64,000 bases of DNA from Membranipora membranacea (GCA_914767715.1 OU612073.1:12274001-12338000); one strand, 5' to 3'. Shown: positions 13,016-25,466, counted from the first letter of the stretch. Notes: generated by a model not told the origin, from the letters alone. A program made the numbers and translations.

Positions 13016-16000
13016 ATGGCAGAGAAGAAAGAAAACCAGTGGGATGCTTCTCTGATGCCTGAGTTATTGCCAATATACTACAAGAAACTATTTCCATATG
13101 CACTGTACTATAAATGGCTGAGATATAAAGAGTCTGGAGCCAATTACTTCAGAAATAGAGAGTTTTCTTTCACCCTCAAAGATGACATTTACCTCAGGTA
13201 CAGAAGTTATGCTGATGAAGTTGAAATGGAGAAGGATATCAAGGCGAAGTGTCCATATAAGATTGATATTGGAGCTGTGTACAGTTGTTCTGTAAGTAAT
13301 TCAACCAATGTGTTTACTGTCAAACTTGCAGCAAGTTGTTGCCCCAATAACAAGATGAATTGCATACATACATACAGTTGTCCCGTTGAGTTTCTGTGCT
13401 GATCTATCTATTATTATCCCAATTCCTAACCAAACAATAAGATATCTATAAATACAAAATCGCATATCAACATAAGAGAAATAGTACATGCAACAACTTG
13501 TGTGACAGCAAAAGGTGGATGGTATTTACTGACTGAGTATTTGAAGAGTGACCGCCAGCTTCTGTTAGATAGAAGGTCGAGGCAACACATAGTATAGCTA
13601 TAGGCCTATATATATGCAACTCGTCTGTCCATGTATGTATTGTTACTTGTATATTTCCAGGTCATTGATGCTATGATGCTATAGATAGATCGTTAGGCCC
13701 AGTCTTATTGACTCCTAATTTAACTCTTGTCGATCGTTATCCAGCCATGCTTTATTTATTGAATATTTGTTGTGGTAGTGATAATGCAAACTACAATGTA
13801 CTACCATGAGTAAATATGACTTGTATTTTGTCATATTTATTGCAGCCGAAGATGCGAGACATGGTGCGTGCTGGAGAATTTGTAGCCCAGTATAAGGAGT
13901 TGGTATTTGATATAGATATGACTGATTATGATGATGTAAGGATGTGCTGCTCTGGCGCTGATATCTGCCTCAGGTTACTATTATCAACTACAAATAGATT
14001 CTTCTTGTGTATGCCGTGCTTTAACTTAATTATGTCAGACATTTTCTTGAAATGGGGTGATATGGTTGGAATTCAAGCTAGATTTTTAACTCAACGCTGA
14101 TTAGGAAACTAAAGTAAATTCATATTTGGCTTGTCACGGTTAAAAGTCGCAGAAGTCACTAAAATACATGACCGACATTTCACTCAAAAATACCTCACAC
14201 TCACACTATCTTTTGTACCAGATGTTGGCCCCTGATGACGGTGGCGATTAAGATCATACATAGAGCTCTGACTGAGGATTTTGGGTTTAAGCACATACTG
14301 TGGGTATACTCTGGTAGGAGAGGAGTGCATTGCTGGGTCTGTGATGAGAAAGCTCGTAAACTGAGTGGTGCTGCCAGATCGGCTGTCGCTGAGTATCTAA
14401 GTATAGTAAAGGGCGGAGCTAACATGGTGAGAATATTTTATTCATTTACTCCAGATTGAATTACTTCAGCATCATATCGATGATTTCAATTGCATGTAAT
14501 CAAGACGATGGGCATGTTGATGGTTCTGTCCTGAACAGTCAAACAGTTGTGTTTGATTTGCTTTCTACGTTGTTTCCTTTAAATAAGCTGCAATGAGACT
14601 GAAATCTTGACTTCCAAGCACCGTTGCCATCACTTATTCAATTTGTGTAAGTTCTATCATTATTTTTACAGAAAAAGAAAGTAACTCTCAAGTATAACAA
14701 TATCCACTCGTCAATACGTAAATCACTGGTTATCATAGCCAAGTATTTTGATGACTATGTAGTTAACAAACAAGACCTGCTCAGTACGGAGGAAAGATGG
14801 GAGACAGTGAAAGGTATCAATAATTTTCTACAGCATGACTTTTAATATATTGGAAATTATGATTGTTGCCTTTTAATATATTGGAAATTATGATCGTTGC
14901 CTTTACCAATGAACTCCCTCTCCTGGAAGAGTGAGTTCATTGCCTTTACAGACTTTGTATGAGAGCTTCAATTTTCACATTAAAATAAAACTTACCCCCA
15001 GCCGGAAAATTCACCTAGCACTTTAGAATTGATATTTCCGAAAGATTCCATGACAAGTCACTTATGTACTTAAAATATCTCAGTTTTTTTATCAAGTACT
15101 GATTTTACCACTGGCAATTAATAAGATGTAGAGTAGTAGGCAGCTAATAATCCAAGGAGTTGTCTACTCTTAGCATACCCAGGGGAGTAACTAAGCAGCT
15201 AACATGGACTCCATCTTCTTACATCATATAAACTCCCATCCAAGCTAGCTAACATTAAGTCACCGTGCAACTGGCAAAACTAAACTTATATAAGACGGTC
15301 AAAAAAGACCTAGTTTATAGGAAAAAACTCTGGCTAGTATTTACTTGTCTGGAGTAGTGCGTCTTTACAAAGAGACCTCTTACTAGAGTTACTTCCTTCT
15401 CATGCATCTTCATCATAATCTAGCTGAATTCAACACTTATGCTATTCCACTTTTTCACGGCTGTTTGATGTTGATATGCTCTCTTTTCAATTGTTTAGGT
15501 CTTATAACAGATGAGTTGGTTCTGAAAAATATAGATGAGGTTGGAGATTTAGGAGATACGACTAAGCTAAGATGGGAGTGTCTCAAGGCTATCTTCTTAA
15601 GGAGAATGGATGAGCAGGGGTCTACAGCTTATCCTGCTCCTCTCAACTTACTACCTCATAATGTGAGTGTTTGATCAGTGAGCAGATTGATTGATTGATT
15701 GATTTGTATTCTATCACTAACTGTAAAAGTTGTGAGAATAAGGTTGCTGGTAGACGTACTCTGCTAAAAAATAATGAAGTTGCCTTCATGCAAAAATAGT
15801 ATTATTAAAAATTAGTTAAAAAATTGTAATATTAATATAAATGCACGTGTGTCTCAAAAAGCAGTCTTTGCCCAAGGCAGTGCGGTATTTAGGGTGTCTA
15901 AGCCGACCTGAGGGGCATCGTTTGAGGTAGTTATGGATAAAGTGTTCGTCATCAGTGAATATCTGCATTACACGATTTTTTAAATGAGTGTTAACTAGAG

Positions 16001-18573
16001 TGTCGAGATCATAATTAAGTTGTAATCCGAGCGAACAACATTTTGGATGTGGGCTTCAAATCTAAGCTTCTGGTCAATCTCAACACCAAGATATTTAGTA
16101 GTCTCACAGAAAGAAATAACTGATCCATTAAGTAAGAGGCTAGGGCTGACAGGTCTTTCACGTTTAGTTGAAAATAACATTTCTTTAGTTGTGCTTGGAA
16201 GTCCAGATCTGAGCATTGATTAGCTATTCTATTTACTTCAGAAAAATAACCATCTAAATCAGAGGAATTACCTATGAGTCCAATTAAACAAGTATCATCC
16301 GCATATTTTAAGACATGAAAGTTCTGACATCTAGATCTAATTCCATCAGTATACAAATGAAAACAATAGAGGGCTTAGTACAGATCCTTGTGGGGTGCCA
16401 GTGTTGGTAATGAGTGTATCTGAGAGTAAGTTATTATTAATGGATATTGTTTGTTCTCTGCGATTACTGAGAAAGCTTATAATCCATTTTGTAATGTTTG
16501 AGTCGAGGTGTTGCAGTGATGGGATTAAATATTCTACTCTAATTGTATTGAAGGCTGATGAAATATCGAGGAAGAGAAAGCGAGCGTAGTTTGTCTGGGC
16601 TTTATCAATGAAGTTGGTTATGGATGTTGTGAGGCACATAACTGCGTCTTGAGTTGATCGATTATTTCTGTATGCAAATTGGTATGGGTCCATTGGTGTG
16701 TGTTGTGTTACATAATATTTGATGAGTCTTTCCAGGATCTTCACATAAGCAGCTAGTACGAGCTATTGGTTCGGTAATCTTTCAGCTGAGTAAGTTTGTT
16801 AACTTTTGGTATAGGTTTAATAATAGCTGTTTTCCAGAGTGTTGGTGTCGTATGGTTTTTGATAGAGCATGTGAATAGTTTGGTAATGACTGGTGCTAGT
16901 TGGTAGGCACAAAGTTTCAGGACTTTAGGGATGACTCCATCTGGCCCTGGCCCTTTGCGAGGATTTAGAGATTTCAGTTGCTTTAAGACTGTGTCGTCGT
17001 TAATTTCAAAAACAGCTGCTTGCACTTTTGTTGAATCTACAATTGTTGGCTATTGTCTGGTTTTTCAAAACGGCAGAAGAAGTTGTTGAGCTCATTTGGT
17101 TTGAAGTCTGTGCTTGTAGAAGGGGTTGTGTCGTTTGTAGGTAATCCGCTGAGTTTTTTAATATCGTTCCACGCTCTGGCAGGTTCGTTTACTAGGTGCT
17201 GCTGTATTTTGGCAGAATATTCTTGTTTGGATTTTTTGATTGCTGTGCTAACATTTCTTTTCAGTTTATGATATAGTTTATTATTTCCAATCTGAAAAAT
17301 AAAAAACTATATCTGAGATGAGACTACTGTTGTCGTTGTGGGCAGACCGACGGTGTTTGAAAATGTTTGATTCATTTATAGTGACACCAAGTGGTCAGAT
17401 ATCTAATAGCAAATATCTCATAACGCCAACTGTTTTATTGATACCCCAAGGTATTTCATCAGTTGAATGCAAATAAATCTGTAATCAACCTCCTTGGGCA
17501 GATCTCATTTTCAAAGCAAGAGCCAATCAGTGAACAATGGAAAGACCCCAATCTTATATCTAGGAATGCAATATTTCATCAATATTACAATATCTGATCA
17601 TGTTTTAGATGCAGGATTGATCAGTGAACGATTGAGAGTCCCCACCCCCCTCCCCTCTTATAAAGGAATGCTATATTTCATCAACATTCGATTCTGTTTT
17701 AGATGAAGGAGATAATGTTACAGTATATGTATCCTCGTCTAGATGTGAACGTCAGTAAAGGTGTCAACCATCTACTAAAATCTCCCCTGTGTGTACATCC
17801 CAAGACTGGCAGGGTGTGTGTACCTATAGATGTCTCACAAGTCGACACATTCAATCCATTCAAGGTACGTTGATGATGTATATAAATCAAATTCTAATAC
17901 CACTAACTGATCATAAGCAATGAAAAATAAAGTGAATCAACTAAGAAAACGATTGAGAGTTGTAAAAATGTGACGTGAAAGCTTGTCGATATTGTTGTTG
18001 GCATAAACATAAAAATACTAAGTATTTATATTAGCATTAGTCTATTAGATTGTAAATATGTTTTTGTATAACATACTATATATAGGCTTGCAATGTGGAC
18101 TCAGATGGAGCGTGGTTCTTACAATGTTATAAGTTCATAGGTTTTTTTATGGTATATCTCCATATCCATGTGTATTAAGAATCTCAGTTATAGAATAGTG
18201 TTGTAGAATTTTCTTCTCTTTCAGAATGGGAAGACAAATCAAATATGTATATTAAATTCAGATTCAAGCAGTTTTACCAATGAACTTCCTCAGTTCATTG
18301 GTTTTACCAATGAGAAGTTAATGGTGTCTATTGTTTTTTGTACTTCAGGTGCCCACATTACATGACCTAACCGAGGAATTAGCTGCGTGGAAGGGTGAAG
18401 GTCACCTGCATAGCTACAAGAAGACTAGTCTGAAACCTTATATAGAGACATTCGAGAAGTTTCTTGAAAATCTCAATCATGGAAGCACTGCTCTCGTTTC
18501 AAAGGAGGTAAAAACTGAGACAGCTTCAACAAATCACAGTGATCAACTCAAGATGGCAGTTGAAGCGATTTGA
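13016..18573 (+). CDS. PRIM1: DNA primase small (catalytic) subunit
   Basis: The catalytic primase subunit of the DNA polymerase alpha-primase complex, which makes the RNA primers of nuclear DNA replication. Exons are 13016-13291, 13846-13973, 14222-14426, 14672-14813, 15499-15662, 17703-17864 and 18349-18573, joining in frame to about 433 residues (human about 420). Visible hallmarks are [15 protein letters not shown], the metal-binding Asp motif [11 protein letters not shown] (exon 2), the zinc Cys set CC-x5-C-x2-C spanning exons 2 and 3, [13 protein letters not shown] (exon 3), and [18 protein letters not shown] and [11 protein letters not shown] with the third catalytic Asp (exon 6). The ATG at 13016 is preferred because it has A at -3 and G at +4; an in-frame ATG at 12998 would add six residues. 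Intron 5 carries a decayed LINE. Exons 6-7 and 4-7 recur downstream as fragments, so this is the only complete copy in the window. Confidence 0.95.
14838..14900 (+). repeat. Short tandem duplication in PRIM1 intron 4
   Basis: A block of about 31 bp around tatattggaaattatgat is present twice in a row here and once in the unit 3 copy (about 44.45 kb). It is a local duplication that arose after the units separated, or was lost from unit 3. Confidence 0.7.
14897..14949. repeat. Mini-foldback CAATGAACT...AGTTCATTG, copy a
   Basis: A 10-bp inverted repeat (CAATGAACTC and GAGTTCATTG) with a 16-nt spacer is bracketed by the direct repeat TTGCCTTTAC at 14897-14906 and 14940-14949. The same foldback recurs at 18278, 18973 and 60315 in different surroundings. 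Confidence 0.7.
15685..17290 (-). mobile_element. Decayed, 5'-truncated LINE (CR1/L2-like reverse transcriptase) in PRIM1 intron 5
   Basis: A non-LTR retrotransposon on the minus strand. Reading from high to low coordinates one sees the linker region ([12 protein letters not shown], then NELNNFF), RT motifs [54 protein letters not shown] and [10 protein letters not shown] (active site YADD), and the post-RT block [19 protein letters not shown]. No endonuclease domain is present, so it is 5'-truncated. The reading frame is broken near 16745 and near 16190. The 3' end is probably the (AATC)n run close to the exon 5 donor, as in CR1/L2 elements with microsatellite tails. The copy in unit 3 is nearly identical, so the insertion predates the duplication. 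Confidence 0.8.
18271..18313. repeat. Mini-foldback insertion, copy b (unit 1 only)
   Basis: CAATGAACT and AGTTCATTG with a short spacer, flanked by GTTTTACCAATGA at 18271-18283 and 18301-18313. Units 2 and 3 have one copy of the flank and no foldback, which reveals a clean 30-bp gain in unit 1, 35 bp upstream of the PRIM1 exon 7 acceptor. Confidence 0.8.
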
Positions 18574-20826
18574 TGTGTCATTTTGGAAAAATAATAGCGG
18601 CATGTGGATATTAGTTTTTGATGATTCGATTCTCTTCAAAGTACAAAAGCTGGTTTTAGCGTTGCTTTATCACCAACTTCCCTCACCCAAAGTATTTGAC
18701 GCTTCTCCTAGCTATCCCGGCAGAGTTTGAGAGCTTAAACTATACTTGTATTTGAAATATTACTTGTACTGTTTGCTTTTATTTTAATTTTATCATCTCA
18801 TCAAAATTCCTGAAAAATTAAGACTATCCCTTTCAATTTGCGGGAATTTCATCAATTACGCTTCAGCAGTTTTAGGTCAGGAGCAGGCTTAAAAATTATC
18901 ATATTTCTGGCAATTTTTCACATGACCACAATAACAGGTTTCTTCTGTTGCCAAGCTGCATACTGATGTGAGCAATGAACTTAAATTCAGTTCATTAATT
19001 TATTTCCATTAGTTCAATGATGTGAGTTCAAAATATACTTCCAAATGATGTTTTTTTATGCCTAGCTTTATTGTGTAAAGGAAAGCAAATATATGACTTA
19101 AAACTTCAAATCATTCTTAGGATGTTAGTTACTGTGATAAAATAAGTGAGTGGAATCTGAAGTCATCAGAGATTGAGACATATCATTGATATTGCGATGG
19201 TAAGTCATGACTAAGGGGACTAGATTGACTCGAATTGAAATAAATTATATGCCGAGCTTAAAAGGTGTTTCAAAGTCTTTGTAGATGGGGGACAGGGGTA
19301 ATTGAGAAAAATTGTACATAAAACATATCTAAGATCACAGGGTGTTTATCAAGATGCGTAACAGTTTAAACTAGCTCTTAATATCAGAGATGATGCGGAG
19401 AATTACAGCCCATTTTTGTATGTTTGTCCGTCAGAGATTTTTTTCTGCCTGCTCATCAATAAGACCAAGACCATCCTTCTAAATTTTTATCAGTCCAATC
19501 TGACAAAATAAACTGTTCTTTCGACCATGCTAATCAAGCAAAGACCGTCTGCCAATCGGTGTTCTGACTACTAATTAGTATTCCGACTGTCAGACTAAAA
19601 TTCTAATTTCAATCTGGTAACACCATCCAGTACAGACTGTTTGTAAAAATATGCTGAAGACATTGACCATCAGACACACACTGCGGAATAGATTCCTTCT
19701 GTGATGTTGTGATGAAATGTGGCTAAAATACTGAAGTAAAAAAAACACGGGACTCTATTAATTCAACTAATGAGAGGATATTTTTAATAGCAACACAATA
19801 AAAGAGTGCTCAAAATTCAATTTTCATTTACGTGTTTTATCCTGTGAACTTGACTTGGCTGCTAAATTTAAATCAAAGAATATGATCATCTGGTAGGTTA
19901 TTATGCCCTGTGGGTTTGAGATGCTACATATGAAGGTATTGCTCACCGCTCTTAAGTTTTTATGGATCTTGTGACCTCTGTTTTAATTTGGAACTAGCAG
20001 ACAGAGGTAAAATGCTACCGAATTTAAGACCTTGAATGATTTAAATCGGAGAGAACCTACTCTTTCAAGCAACAGGTTGCAGACTTTAGTCCCTGACCAA
20101 TTTTATAGATATTTGATACCGAGTATTAATGTCCTTTCTCATCCTCAGTGTTGGAACCCAAAGCTCTGGGGAATATACCTTGTCATATTTAAAAAAGATC
20201 AAGGTCAGACAAATCAATTCAGTCGAGATAGTTCAATCTGTCTATTTATGTTACATGCAACAGGGTTGCCATCAAATCTTGCAAGGCTGATAGGATGCTG
20301 TAAAGTTTAATTGAAGTAATATTGTTTGTTTGAAAAACATAGAGGTAATTTTTTTTTAAATCAAAGAAGACAGTTCACAATAGTATAATTAAGAATAGAT
20401 TGCAGATAATATATTTTGTCAGTTCAGTGGTCAGTGTCAATGTACTTGTCCGGTGTGAAGGAGAATCATCATCAATGTGACCTGAAAAATAATGATTGAA
20501 AATATCAACACAACATGGATTTAGTTTGTGCTACATGTGTGGTGCAGTGTGTTCCAAAATTATAATTTACGAGTTAAGTTTACCATTGAGCCAGTTCATA
20601 ACAATTATAAGGACTAGGGGTGGAACGGGTAGGTCAAATTGGTACATTAAAGAAGAGATTGAGACTATGGAGCGGTGATGGTATCAAGACTTAAACCCAA
20701 ATTTCCTATTATTTCAGCTCAGCATTAACGAGTTTGGATTAAAAATACAGACTTTACTATTACACCTCACATGAACTATTGAGTTTTGTAGAATACTGTT
20801 TATCTTGCGCTACATTACCTCTGTCA
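18574..20826. other. Intergenic stretch between PRIM1 and collagen gene 1 (tail to tail)
   Basis: It contains the 3' flanks of both genes. It has counterparts at about 32139-34764 and 48095-50432. No coding exon is supported: the longest open frame (20032-20310) is interrupted by a stop in unit 2. A foldback half-pair CAATGAACT/AGTTCATT sits at 18973-18996 in all three units. Confidence 0.6.
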
Positions 20827-23800
20827 CTACTTTGAGCAAACCACACATAACAGATGGTTGCTGCTTGAGTAAGGTCCACAAAGTCCGATCGTTCCTGTTG
20901 TGCTGCAGTCTGGTTTGATCATGTAAAAGAGTGCGCCATGGTAAGCGCTACTTTGTCCAGAAACATACTCGGGACTTTTATCCACACACTCATAGGTAGT
21001 CGGGTGGTTGCTGCTATAATATCCAGACATCAGGTAACCTAAATGTCAACATGTAGAGCAGACGGTAACTCATTTCAATAAATGGATTTGATGAAATATG
21101 ATGATATATGTATATAAATTGGATGGAGCAATGCTAGGCAAGGTGATTTGGCTGCTCTGAGATGACTTCTTTGATTGGTAAATTTGCTGAAACAACCGAT
21201 TTGAGAAAATGAAACATTTAAAGTCTAACCTTCATATTCTTCATTCCAGCCAGTTGGACATGTTGTCTTTGCGGGGTACATCATAACTGCAGTTCTTTGA
21301 GTGAGGCAACGAGCGCAAGGTACATTCTGATGAAGAGCTCCACTGGTGAATGCCCCTCCATTGAGATAAGATTTATATTCTACACCACTTATAATGCTGA
21401 CTGTACCCGATGTTGCATAGGAGTCATGGTCAGGGCTCAGAGGAAGGCACTGATAGTTCACTCCCCCTCCAGTGTTGCCAAAATATGTCCCAGCAGCAAA
21501 ACCTTAATATAAAATTTCACAAAAGTTTTCCTTAGACCATTTGATTAGGAATGTGCAAAAGCAGAACGACTCGTCTACCTTGATGACAATATCCTGAGCA
21601 AGAATGCTGTGATATGATATAATATGGCCCGGTTGAGTATGAAGCATGTTGTATGAACTATTTACTATTACAAAAGTGCCAATAACAGCCAACCCACCAC
21701 CAGTTTACATATATGCTCAATTTACTGGAGCTTACAGGATTGCTCGTGTCCATAGCCTAACAGTAAGTGTTCTGAACTATATTGATCAAATCTGCTTGTT
21801 GCTTATTGTTTGATTTTGATAGGAGAGCGATAGATGTGAGTTCCTTGAAATAGATTTTTAATTCCAGTAAATTCACCCTAGCGGGACTACTTATTTTTAC
21901 CCCTGTATTGATGGACAATTAAGTGTGAATATCATTATGTTATGGTACAGGACTTGCTCACCTTCATAGATAAGAGCTGCTCCACCAGCGCATGTTTTCC
22001 TCCCCCACCTTGTGTACACTGTGCCAGATTCTGAAGAGTTTCCAGGTAACCCTTTAGGGCCTGGTGCTCCAGCAGCACCTGGTGAACCGCGGTAGCCAGG
22101 GGAGCCTGCGGCACCTGTTCTTCCATCTGATCCATCACGACCATCTCTACCTACATTAGAAATGAGTGAGGTATGAATCAGGATGTGATAAACATGAGTA
22201 ATGCTATAGATTTTATCTGGTCTTGAATCGAAATTGTCTACAGCAATTAATACATTATAGAAAATGGCAATAAACAAGTCTTACCTGGGGATCCTGCAAT
22301 CCCATTAGAACCAGGACGCCCATCTCTTCCTGGTGCACCAGGCGCACCTGAAAGTAGTAGAATATTCTATGACTGTCATATGTATTAGGATTTAGTTGTA
22401 GGTTAACTACACCTGGCCACCCTTAGTGGGATAAGTTCATAAAAATAATTGACTTGTAATCAACAAAAACGTAATCAACAAACAAGTGAAGAAAGAAGAA
22501 TTAAGTTGTATATTTGCTCACTTTTATGTAGCGCAGCTGTACTCTCTGTACAATGTACAATTTAGCAATGAATCCATAGACAAGACATTACTATTAGCAA
22601 GGAGTAACAGCCCCTATTACTCCTGTTACTCCTTGCTATTATCCTATGTGTTGGCTCTGATTGGTGGGTGGGTCTTATCCCCAGTCCCACCCACCAATCA
22701 GAGCCAACACATTGGCTACACTACTATAGCAAAATGAAGAGAGATGAAATTTACCTTCTCTTCCTGTAAGCAGTGAACGGAGATCTACAAAAAAAGAAAC
22801 AATTAGATGAATTATATTCTATAGACATTCTCTAGGAATGTTAACTCGAGCTGAATTGGTAAACAGGGTATATCGGTCAGCGTGTCCTGACTATACTTTG
22901 TCTTAAGGAAGGAAGGGGTGGAGAGCTTACTTGAATTCAAGGGTTTAATTTTATTAATTGATTAACTATTAATTTTAATTTAAGAATAAATAGGATGAAA
23001 ACAAACCATCTAATGATAGAGCAGAAATAGCATCTCCCACAGACTTTCCTGTACTTTTGCTTGCTTTTTCCTCAGCAGTGTCATCAGATTTGACCATAAG
23101 CTGTAATATACAGGTTGCAGAGATGCAACAGAGTTTCGGTTAAACTCAAAAACTAACATCACATCATCATTGAAAAAAAGAAATGGCATCTGGCAGATAC
23201 TGTTAATTGCCTTGTGCCTATTCTTGTGAAAATAATAGTAGTTTGTTAAGAACAAATATATATTGCTCAAAAGAAGAAGCCGGCTCCAAATACATTTTGT
23301 TCTAAATAACTTAGCCAATTTTTAGTGAGCTAACAGGAATATCGATTATCTGTTAATTCTCGAATGACAACCAAATTAAGCTTTTCTGTTGAAGAAGCAA
23401 ATAATTAACAGAAGGTAGTGGAGGAGGCGGGAGGAGGGCTAATAACAGACATCTATAATTCTAACCTCTTCAACTTTATTCCAATAATCTATCAACCGAA
23501 CAAAGAATTCAAAATTGTCAGTTTGATGTGTTCCATCTTGTGTCATGAGTTAAGCTAGTCTTTTTAACTCTCGTTTCTAGCTCAGGGTTTCTGGCTGATT
23601 TGCAGACCGCTTTACATAGTACATAATGGCCAGTAGTTCGAATAGAAATGAGGTCTCCACTGGTACTTTATGCACGTTGTTAATTTTGAACACATATGTT
23701 AAGATTTCTATGTTAGTAATTGGAGATCTGAATAAAAGGTTCAATTCAATTTTCCATATGTGTTTCAAAAATGGATATCTCATCTCTTCTTTTGTAAGTC

Positions 23801-24243
23801 ATAAAAAAAATCAAAGATATTGCATCATTTTACTCACAGCTTCCAAGAGCTTTTCCAGAAGCGCCCTCTGTTTCTCAGTCAAGGCCTCAAGTTCTGCAAC
23901 TCGTTTCTCCATGCTTTCAGACTTTTCAGGTGCATTTTTTCCCAGTGCTACTCCACACCAAATCAAAACCAACACCACAAAGCTACAAAATGTTATAATT
24001 TATTAACAGTTATGGAAACATTATGGAAATTTTAATTTGGCACTTTATTGTGTAAAAATGTCAGTGCATAGGGATCCGGAGTTACGCAAAAAAGTAAACA
24101 GAAAGCTACTTTGTGAATAAAAAAGGATACAAAAAGACAAATCTAAAAAAAGATGAATATACATTCCACTAGAAAATAATAGGATAATGAAAAGAACTAA
24201 GCTCAGATGATATTCCTCACCAGTATCTCATAGTATTCCCCAT
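20827..24243 (-). CDS. Short-chain collagen (spongin/C4 type), copy 1
   Basis: A secreted short collagen with a C-terminal domain related to the collagen IV NC1 domain; sponge members of this family are linked to spongin and exoskeletal matrix. There are eight exons on the minus strand: 24243-24221, 23982-23838, 23100-23007, 22784-22755, 22347-22285, 22150-21962, 21502-21230, 21038-20827, about 342 residues. Start MGNTMRY, then a hydrophobic signal segment FVVLVLIWCGVALG, a short coiled coil (MEKRVAELEALTEKQRALLE), about 21 Gly-X-Y triplets (GAPGAPGRDGRPG, GSPGYRGSPGAAG), and a Cys-rich C-terminal domain (VYTRWGRKTC, NYQCLPLSPDHDSY, NVPCARC, LCVVCSK). Exon junctions split Gly codons as G|GN, unlike fibrillar collagens. 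It converges on PRIM1. The exon 7 acceptor is aag rather than the cag of the other copies. Confidence 0.85.
22547..22562. repeat. Overlapping TGTACAA repeat at the unit 1 site of an insertion seen in units 2 and 3
   Basis: Unit 1 reads TGTACAATGTACAA, while units 2 and 3 carry about 165-170 bp between two TGTACAAT-like repeats at this site. It is either an old footprint or the pre-insertion sequence. Confidence 0.5.
22589..22714. repeat. Nested inverted repeats in collagen 1 intron (exons 4/5)
   Basis: Two adjacent palindromes. One has arms TAGCAAGGAGTAACAG and CTGTTACTCCTTGCTA. The second has perfect arms of about 24 bp around TTGGCTCTGATTGGTGGG with a 13-nt loop. The second is kept in all three units; the first is absent from unit 2. 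They resemble small MITE or foldback insertions. Confidence 0.7.
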
Positions 24244-24447
24244 CGTCTTCAGTCAGTTCTGTTGACTGTTGGTTTGGACAATTGTGTTCTGGTGATAGGG
24301 AGAGCCACTTTTATACCTTGAGCTTTGTGACCCAAGCCCAAGGTTTTGAAAAATTATTTATCAATTATACAGTTTCACAAACCTGACTTTTTTGGACCTC
24401 AGGCTACCTATTTTGGCAAGGCCTTGATCATTGGCATTGGGCTTGAG

Positions 24448-24535
24448 CAGCCTCCTGTCAAGGTCAAGTCAGAGCGGCAGTATCCTTGTTATACCAAGGA
24501 CACTGCTGCTCTGACCTGGCTTTGACACGAGGCTG
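24448..24535 (+). ncRNA. 88-nt hairpin upstream of collagen gene 1 (candidate structured RNA or palindrome)
   Basis: The two arms pair over about 41 positions, with wobble pairs and only a few mismatches, around a six-base loop (TTATAC). Outer arms are CAGCCTC and GAGGCTG; inner arms are CCTTG and CAAGG. It lies 205 bp upstream of the collagen start codon and is kept at 38469-38556 in unit 2. Size and shape fit a microRNA precursor, but a small DNA palindrome is equally possible; no transcription evidence is available. Confidence 0.4.
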
Positions 24536-25205
24536 ATTGTTGGTAATAAAGATAGTGTAGTGGTTATTCAACAAGACACCAAACACAATTATTGTGAGTA
24601 AGCTTCTGTTTGGTTGATACCAGCTTAAAAAGTGATTTTGCATATGGTGTTTAATCTTCAGGACTTCATAACATAGGGTTATCAGTATAAACTTATGCTC
24701 ACACCTAGTATGATGCACACAATATGGGTTTATTGATTTGCTGAATTTTGTTTTCTTTGTTGGTAGCAGGTGCACCAATTCAAGATAATTTTAATTGTAC
24801 TGACATATTTTTATAGTGTAGAGAACCATGAGATAAATGAGCATTGTGCGCCATTATATCTGGGTCAAATATTGCAAGCAAGACTAAATTGTATATAATG
24901 TTTTTTATTTTTTACAAACAACATGATCTTAAACCATGCCTCAACAATCTTATTATGTAAACATAATCAGATGAGCCTAATAAATAGTAGTCTTTCTTAT
25001 TTTGGCCGTAATTGACATTTTTTCAGATTTAATGCTATCTCACCCTTTCCACTATTTTATTTTTTTTCAATACTGAAATTTCTAGTGGAGGTTCCTTATT
25101 ATCGCAATTATTGATTGACTTGAACTACTGCTGCCACTCATGCAAATTTGTGATCATTGAATTCTGCATAGCTCCAAGATAATTAATTGAGACTTAAATC
25201 TCATA

Positions 25206-25393
25206 ATTGTCACCTAATGGACAAATAATTTGCACAAACTGATCTCCAAAATCAGGGCATGAAATCTACGCACCAGCCTATGACGTGTACAGTGTGCACT
25301 AGTTAGACGGTAACTACGTCACCTGATGCGGTAGATAATTAATTTCATACCCTAATTTTGACGAGCAGTTTTATTTGCTCATTAGGTGACAAT
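25206..25393. mobile_element. 188-bp palindromic MITE-like element
   Basis: The left end ATTGTCACCTAATG and right end CATTAGGTGACAAT are inverted repeats, and the pairing continues inward for about 60 bp through a CAAACTG block and an AGGGCATGAAAT block, with mismatches. It is present in unit 2 at about 39230-39423. No clear target-site duplication was seen. Confidence 0.65.
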
Positions 25394-25466
25394 GCCGATA
25401 CTGCAGCCTCATTTTATTAGTTTTGAGCTACACAGAATTCTATAAGCACACATTTGGCTGTATGGC

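Noticed and set aside
20032-20310. 92-codon open frame downstream of PRIM1
   Set aside because: Unit 2 has a stop inside the equivalent frame and no similarity was recognised.
23467-23560. Possible extra collagen exon reading FFVRLIDYWNKVEE before a gttaga donor
   Set aside because: No acceptor in the required phase was found, unit 2 changes several residues (WLIDHCN), and exons 2 and 3 already join in phase without it.
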